From Actinomycetota bacterium (GTDB lineage: Bacteria; Actinomycetota; Thermoleophilia; Solirubrobacterales; Solirubrobacteraceae): a DNA stretch of 7,581 nt. The notes below the pieces were generated by a model. It saw only the letters and a program-made list of their open reading frames with translations. It was not told the origin of the DNA and made no database searches. Position 1 is the first letter of the stretch, and every line of letters begins with the position of its first letter. The position numbers and the translations under genes are program-made. The stretch lies in contig SYBY01000510.1 in the NCBI GenBank assembly GCA_005788585.1, forward strand, positions 1-7,581, in the 5' to 3' direction. Shown here one piece after another: positions 1-4,514 of the stretch.

Positions 1-2445
1 CCGGCCGTCCTCGAGTTGCTGGGTGTAGCACCGGAAGGCCGCCGACCGCTCCAGCTCGGTGCGCTGGGCGGGCGGGACCGTCACGGTCCGCGTCTCCGAG
101 TCGAGGCTGACGAGGCCGAGCTCCGTGAGGACCCGCATGGCCCGCCCGGTCATCTGCAGCGACCGGTGAGCCTGCGGATCTCCGCGCAGCGCCGCCTCGA
201 GCTCCTCTCCCGCCGCGCCGCTTCGGGCCCGAAGGTCCCGGTACAGCGCGGTGAGCGGGGCACGTAGGTCGTACTCACGCTCGTGGATCCGTAGGGCAAA
301 GGTTAGCTCCGCCGGACCCCAGGCAAGATGGACCATCTGTCGAACGGTCAGGGCTTCGAGCATGGACCGCTGTGCGGGGGTCGCCGGCGGGTCGATGACG
401 ACGACGTGATCGACCCCGTCCGCGAGGGCCGGCATCTCCGCGAGTGCGGCATGGGAGCAGAGCTCGAACCCGCCCAGCATGGCTTGCAGCTGCCGGCTGC
501 GGACCTCGGCGTCGGCGACCACGGCAAGCACCCGCTCCCCGCTGTGCACGAGCGCGCCGAGCACGCCGGCGATCCCCCCACCCCGTCGATCGCGCGCGCC
601 GGTCCACGGTGCGTCGCAGCCGCCCGCGACCCCGGCGACGCCCACGGGCAGCGCGCGGTCGATGCCGGCCAGGACGGCCGACCACACGTCCGCAGGTTCG
701 CCCACCGTCGTGACCTTCCCGCCCACGGCCGGGATGGCCCGCCGCAACAGCACGCGCGGCTCGACGGCGCCGCGCCAGGTGTGCAGCTCGAGCTCGGCGA
801 CGACGTCCACCGGCCCTTCGGTGGGGACCGACGCCATGCCGAAGCCCACCGCGGACGCGGGATAGCCGCCGCTCGTGACCGTGCAGCGGACGTGCTTGCC
901 GCTGTCGCCGAGCGGGCGGCAGTCGCTGACGCGCGCGGCGGGCAGCAGCAGCCGCACGACCGGGTTGCCCATGCCGAGGGGCTCGAGCTGCTGGAGCTCC
1001 TCCGCCAGGGCCAGCCCGAGTTCGTCCCCGGCGACGACGGCGTCGACACGTTCGCGCGGGAGGAGGTCGTCGTCGGACAGAACGGCGGTCGCGTGGGCCT
1101 CGAAGGCGGCGCGGAACGCAGGCAGCGCGGTCGCAGCGACCTCGCAGCCTGCCGCTGCCCTGTGGCCGCCGTGCCGCAGGAGATGCTCGCGCGACGCCTC
1201 GAACCCCGCGAGCAGATCGAACGCCGGGATCGATCGCCCGGAGCCGGTGCCGCGATCACCGTCGAGCGCAACGAGGACCACGGGCCGGTGGTGGCGCTCG
1301 GCGATCCGCGACGCCACGATGCCGATGACGCCCTTGTGCCAGCCCTCGCCCCAGAGGACGTAGGCGCGGCGATCGCCCAGGTCGCGGACCTGCGCTTCGG
1401 CCTCGAAGAGGATGCGCTGCTCGGCGTGGCGGCGCTCGGCGTTGATGCGGTCGAGCTCATCGGCGACGGCCGTCGCTCTCTCGGCGTCCTCGGTGAGCAG
1501 CAGCTCCAGCGCGGCGTCCGCCCGGTACATCCGGCCGGCGGCGTTCAGGCGCGGTGCCAGGCGAAACCCGATCGCCCGCGCGTCCACCCGTGCGGGCTCG
1601 ACCTGCGCGACCCGCATCAGCGCCCGCAGCCCCGGCCGATCCGACGCCCGGATGGCGCGGAGTCCCGCGCGGACCAGCCGCCGGTTCTCGTCGACGAGCG
1701 GCACGCAGTCGGCCACCGTCGCCAGCGCGACCAGGTCGAGGTCCGCGTCGGCGCCGGCAGGGTCCTCGCCCGCGCACGTCAGCAGCGCGGCGACGACCTT
1801 GTGGGCCACGCCGGCCGCGCACAGCTCCGGGCACGGATAGTCGCCGAGGCCCGGATGCACGATGGGCGCGTCGGGCAGGCGGCCGTCGGCCCGCGGCTGA
1901 TGGTGATCGGTGACGACCACCTCGATGCCCGCGGCACGCGCGGCGGCCACCTCGTCGACGGCCGTGATGGCGCAGTCCGCGGTGATCAGCAGGTCGGTTC
2001 CGCGCTCGGCCAGCCGGTCGACGGTGTGGCGCGCGAGCCCATAGCCGTCCTCGGTCCGGCTGGGCAGCACGGCGTGGACATCCGCCCCCATGCGCCGCAG
2101 CGCGGAGACCAGAATGGCCGTCGAACAGACGCCGTCGACGTCGTAGTCGCCGTGCACGGCGATCCGGGACCCGCTGCGCACGTGGCGCAGGACGATCTCG
2201 CAGGCCTCGCGCATCCCGCGGATGAGCAACGGATCGTGTACGGCATCGGCCGCGAGCCACGCGCGCGCGGCGTCCGGATCGGCCAGGCCGCGCCGGACCA
2301 GCACCTGGCCGACGACGTGAGAGACCCCCAGCTCGGCCTCCAGCCGGCAGACGGCCCGGATGTCGCAGGCGGGGATATCGAGCAGGGCTTCTCCCACGGC
2401 CACCACCGTACGACCGGGTGTGGACGGACCTCGACTGCCCATCAT
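1..2445 (-). CDS. recJ: Single-stranded-DNA-specific exonuclease RecJ (3' end beyond window)
   Basis: RecJ degrades single-stranded DNA 5' to 3' in recombinational and mismatch repair in the cytoplasm. Reading the minus strand from the ATG at 2445 gives 815 codons with no stop before the left edge. Visible DHH-family motifs, in order: VHGDYDVDG with D100/D102/D104; TADCAI with D157; TDHHQ with DHH at 180-182; TVADCVPL with D246; PRLNAAGR with N301; GEGWHKGVIGIVASRI; GSGRSIPAFDL from 401; and the DHHA1 signature HGGHRAAAG with GGH at 426-428. An OB-fold region follows, with LEPLGMGNP at 487-495. After about residue 580 there is a further roughly 230-residue region (VDHVVVIDPP, then YDLRAPLTALYRDL). 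It resembles the C-terminal extension of long Firmicutes RecJ proteins (B. subtilis about 786 residues, E. coli 577). ATG codons at 2445 and 2442 are tandem and neither has a clear Shine-Dalgarno, so the exact start is uncertain. The reading frame is intact throughout and all metal-ligand motifs are present. Confidence 0.95.
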   Translation of the reverse strand, partial: MMGSRGPSTPGRTVVAVGEALLDIPACDIRAVCRLEAELGVSHVVGQVLVRRGLADPDAARAWLAADAVHDPLLIRGMREACEIVLRHVRSGSRIAVHGDYDVDGVCSTAILVSALRRMGADVHAVLPSRTEDGYGLARHTVDRLAERGTDLLITADCAITAVDEVAAARAAGIEVVVTDHHQPRADGRLPDAPIVHPGLGDYPCPELCAAGVAHKVVAALLTCAGEDPAGADADLDLVALATVADCVPLVDENRRLVRAGLRAIRASDRPGLRALMRVAQVEPARVDARAIGFRLAPRLNAAGRMYRADAALELLLTEDAERATAVADELDRINAERRHAEQRILFEAEAQVRDLGDRRAYVLWGEGWHKGVIGIVASRIAERHHRPVVLVALDGDRGTGSGRSIPAFDLLAGFEASREHLLRHGGHRAAAGCEVAATALPAFRAAFEAHATAVLSDDDLLPRERVDAVVAGDELGLALAEELQQLEPLGMGNPVVRLLLPAARVSDCRPLGDSGKHVRCTVTSGGYPASAVGFGMASVPTEGPVDVVAELELHTWRGAVEPRVLLRRAIPAVGGKVTTVGEPADVWSAVLAGIDRALPVGVAGVAGGCDAPWTGARDRRGGGIAGVLGALVHSGERVLAVVADAEVRSRQLQAMLGGFELCSHAALAEMPALADGVDHVVVIDPPATPAQRSMLEALTVRQMVHLAWGPAELTFALRIHEREYDLRAPLTALYRDLRARSGAAGEELEAALRGDPQAHRSLQMTGRAMRVLTELGLVSLDSETRTVTVPPAQRTELERSAAFRCYTQQLEDGR

Positions 2446-2472
2446 CCGCTGAGACGTACCGGGCACGGTGTC

Positions 2473-2485
2473 AAGTTCTGAACTT
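2473..2485. repeat. 13-bp palindrome AAGTTC-T-GAACTT, candidate operator
   Basis: Two 6-bp arms, AAGTTC and GAACTT, are perfect inverted repeats around one central T. The element is distinctly AT-richer than its surroundings. It overlaps the last two bases of the minus-strand TTGACA and lies 8 bases upstream of the plus-strand Shine-Dalgarno. The position would suit a dimeric repressor acting on either divergent gene. No regulator is identified and binding is inferred only from symmetry and location. Confidence 0.35.
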
Positions 2486-2493
2486 CCTGCACC

Positions 2494-2500
2494 GAGGGAG
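2494..2500 (+). promoter_or_regulatory. Ribosome binding site GAGGGAG of the GGDEF/HD-GYP gene
   Basis: GAGGGAG lies 5 bases before the ATG at 2506 and 8 bases before a second in-frame ATG at 2509. It confirms translation begins here but does not cleanly separate the two tandem starts; the second would only remove one Met. Confidence 0.65.
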
Positions 2501-2505
2501 AAACC

Positions 2506-4230
2506 ATGATGTACCCCTCCGTGGACGGCGTGGCCGTAGGCGCGCCCGAGACCGGACCGACGGCTGGACCCGCCGCGCCCGCAGGCGCCCTGCTCATGGG
2601 CAGCACCTGCGCGCTCATGCTGCTGACGTGGCTGACCACCCTCGGAGGCGACAGCGTCGTCGCCTTCTCGCCCGCGATCGTCGTGATGCTCGCGAGCATG
2701 CTCCTGTTCGCGCCCGTCCTGTACCGGTACGGCGGCGACTGGCCGGCGTGGACCATCCACGCGATCTGCGCGGGATGCACGGCGGCGATCACGTTCGGGC
2801 TCTTCGAAGTCACGACCCTCGCCCCCCAGGTCGCCGGGCTGTACGTCCTCGTCGTGCTGTTCGCGTCGTACTACCTCTCACGCATCGCCACCCTGGGCCA
2901 CGTCCTGTTGTGCACCGGGTGTCTGTTCCTCGCCCTGAGCACGATCACCGTACCCTCGATCCTGCCTGCGCCGACCACGATCGAGAGCTGGCTCCCGATC
3001 GTCGGGACCATCGCCATCGCGGGCGGATTCCTGACGAGCGTCCGGCGCCAGCGCGAGGGTCTGGTCGAGCAGCAGCGCGTCCTGGAGGACCAGCTCGCCG
3101 TGACCGCCCGGACGGACGGACTGACCGGACTGCTCAACCGCCAGGGGTTCGAGCAGCGGACGACGGGACTGCTCGGCCACCCGGACATGGCGTCGGCCGC
3201 CCTGATCGTCGGCGACCTCGACCTCCTCAAGAGCATCAACGCGTCCTACGGCCGGCTTGCGGGCGATCGGGTGCTGCGCGGCGCTGCGCGGGTCATGGCC
3301 GAGCGCTGCCGACGACTGGACGTCGTCGGGCGCACGGGCGGCGAGGAGTTCGCCATCTTCGCCCCGGCATCCGAGGTCGCAGACGCCGTGGCGCTCGCCG
3401 AGCGGCTGCGGCGTGACGTCATGCTCGCGTTCGGCGACGAGCCGTTCTCGGCGACCATGTCCTTCGGCATCGCGATCTTCCCCGACGACGGCACGTCCGT
3501 CGACGAGCTGCTCGTCGCCGCGGACAGGGCGCTGGGCAGCGCCAAGCGCAACGGCCGCAACCGCACCATGCTCGCCGTGCAGGCCGGTGGCCCGATGATC
3601 GCCCCCGGTCCCGACACCGCCGCCGCAGACGATGACGAGCGCGCCCGGCTGATCACCGCGATCGGCCTCGCCGAGGCTCTTGACCTCCGCGACACCGGGA
3701 CCGCCTCGCACTCCCAGACGGTGGCGCGCTACGCGGCCATGATGGCCCATGCGCTGGGCCTCGATGCCCGCGACATCGAACGGATCCGCGTCGCGGGCCT
3801 GCTCCACGACATCGGCAAGATCGGTGTGCCCGACTCGATCCTGAACAAGCCCGGCAAGCTCACCGACGAGGAGTACGCCGAGATGCAGCGCCACCCGGAG
3901 ATCGGGGCCCGCATCCTCGGCAGCGACGTGCTCGACGACGTCCGCCAGTGGGTTCTCGCCCACCACGAGCGTCCTGACGGCCGCGGCTACCCGTTCGGCC
4001 TGTCCGGCGAGCAGGTCCCGATCCAGGCACGGATCCTGGCCGTGGCCGACGCCTACGAGGCGATGACCGCAGACCGCGTCTACCGCCGGGCGCTCGGCCC
4101 GGACGCGGCGCGCGAAGAGCTCCTGCGCTGCCGGGGCACGCAGTTCGATCCGGATGTCGTGGACGTGTTCCTCGAGATCCTGGACCAGGCCGCCGGCGAC
4201 ACGCCGGACCTGCCGCGCCTCGCCGCCTGA
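2506..4230 (+). CDS. Membrane-anchored GGDEF / HD-GYP bifunctional c-di-GMP protein
   Basis: This 574-residue protein probably both makes and degrades cyclic di-GMP at the inner face of the membrane. Residues about 28-180 contain some six hydrophobic segments with no sensor family I recognise. A short charged helix (181-200) links them to a GGDEF domain (about 201-355, starting TDGLTGLLNR). Metal ligand D237, nucleotide contacts N245 and D254, and the signature GGEEF at 278-282 are present, as is an RxxD product-inhibition site (RRLD, 269-272). Departures from consensus are A246 for the usual Asp and R250 for the usual His. An acidic linker leads to an HD-GYP phosphodiesterase domain (about 380-560). 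It has H402, HDIGK at 434-438, H462, HHERPDGRGYP at 486-496, and D514, so all expected metal ligands are in place. It is divergent from recJ and convergent with the 91-residue membrane gene, and is the only plus-strand gene here. Catalytic competence is inferred from motifs; which activity dominates cannot be told. Confidence 0.96.
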   Translation: MMYPSVDGVAVGAPETGPTAGPAAPAGALLMGSTCALMLLTWLTTLGGDSVVAFSPAIVVMLASMLLFAPVLYRYGGDWPAWTIHAICAGCTAAITFGLFEVTTLAPQVAGLYVLVVLFASYYLSRIATLGHVLLCTGCLFLALSTITVPSILPAPTTIESWLPIVGTIAIAGGFLTSVRRQREGLVEQQRVLEDQLAVTARTDGLTGLLNRQGFEQRTTGLLGHPDMASAALIVGDLDLLKSINASYGRLAGDRVLRGAARVMAERCRRLDVVGRTGGEEFAIFAPASEVADAVALAERLRRDVMLAFGDEPFSATMSFGIAIFPDDGTSVDELLVAADRALGSAKRNGRNRTMLAVQAGGPMIAPGPDTAAADDDERARLITAIGLAEALDLRDTGTASHSQTVARYAAMMAHALGLDARDIERIRVAGLLHDIGKIGVPDSILNKPGKLTDEEYAEMQRHPEIGARILGSDVLDDVRQWVLAHHERPDGRGYPFGLSGEQVPIQARILAVADAYEAMTADRVYRRALGPDAAREELLRCRGTQFDPDVVDVFLEILDQAAGDTPDLPRLAA

Positions 4231-4240
4231 GCGGCGCTCA
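4221..4240. terminator. Overlapping inverted repeats at the convergent gene ends, possible bidirectional terminator
   Basis: Two overlapping symmetric elements lie here. CGCCGC-CTGA-GCGGCG (4221-4236) can fold as a 6-bp GC stem with a 4-base loop. TGAGC-GGC-GCTCA (4228-4240) is a 5-bp inverted repeat. The second contains the TGA stop of the plus-strand gene at one end and the TGA stop of the minus-strand gene at the other. There is no T-run on either side, so it is not a classical intrinsic terminator. Its role in ending convergent transcription is an inference from position. Confidence 0.35.
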
Positions 4241-4513
4241 GATGACGATCGGCTCCTGGTCGTCTCGCACGGCGCCGATCGCGTACACGGCCACGAGGCC
4301 GATCAGCGCCCCCGGCACCGAGTAGAGCACGGTCACGAGATCCGTGGCGTCGCGGCTCGGAAGCGACAGGCCGGACAGGATGTAGCCCGTGGCGACGCCG
4401 CCGATGATCGCTCCGACGAACGCGCCCACGATGCCGCCCCAGAACCGGTCGGGCACGAACACGGTGAAGTGCCAGATGGCCAGCGCCATCATCACCCAGG
4501 CAAACACGGCCAT
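4238..4513 (-). CDS. Small glycine-zipper membrane protein, coupled to secDF
   Basis: This 91-residue protein has three likely membrane segments at about 2-20, 24-46 and 60-82. The middle one carries a glycine zipper (G26, G27, G30, G34, G38, G39), and the third contains PGALIGL. The tail is short and acidic (DDQEPIVI). Size, three helices and glycine pattern recall the GlsB/YeaQ/YmgE (transglycosylase-associated) small membrane proteins, but this is general resemblance only and I assign no function. The start is well supported: secDF stop and this ATG form TGACATG with a one-base gap, and GGGGAGGA lies 8 bases upstream inside the end of secDF. Its stop is 7 bases from the stop of the convergent GGDEF/HD-GYP gene. 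Co-expression with secDF is expected. It might assist or stabilise the Sec machinery, or simply share the transcript. Confidence 0.8.
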   Translation of the reverse strand: MAVFAWVMMALAIWHFTVFVPDRFWGGIVGAFVGAIIGGVATGYILSGLSLPSRDATDLVTVLYSVPGALIGLVAVYAIGAVRDDQEPIVI

Positions 4514-4514
4514 G

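Larger units (their letters stand above)
2446..2505. promoter_or_regulatory. Divergent intergenic region between recJ and the GGDEF/HD-GYP gene
   Basis: This 60-bp gap must hold the 5' signals of both divergent genes unless their promoters lie inside coding sequence. On the minus strand a TTGACA (2474 down to 2469) matches the sigma-70-type -35 consensus and points toward recJ. No good TANNNT box occurs at 16-18 bp spacing. The nearest candidate, TACGTC, is only about 10 bp away and sits just 7 bases before the ATG, so the promoter call is weak. I found no convincing plus-strand promoter hexamers. Confidence 0.35.

Noticed and set aside
348..1460. 370-codon minus-strand frame made of Ser, Arg, Ala and Thr runs
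   Set aside because: It is out of frame with recJ over the same bases and has the low-complexity composition of a frame-shifted high-GC gene.
1457..2260. 267-codon Arg/Gly-rich minus-strand frame
   Set aside because: It overlaps the DHH core of recJ in another frame; the Arg/Gly/Ala bias marks it as a shadow.
2446..2475. Complete sigma-70 promoter for recJ
   Set aside because: TTGACA is perfect as a -35 but no acceptable -10 lies at 16-18 bp, so only a weak regulatory region is reported.
328..2481. 717-codon open frame on the plus strand opposite recJ
   Set aside because: The complementary minus frame carries every RecJ motif; the plus frame is an antisense shadow typical of high-GC genes and shows no domain.
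2878..3966. 362-codon minus-strand frame opposite the GGDEF/HD-GYP gene
   Set aside because: The sense strand carries complete GGDEF and HD-GYP catalytic motifs and a good ribosome binding site; the antisense frame has neither.
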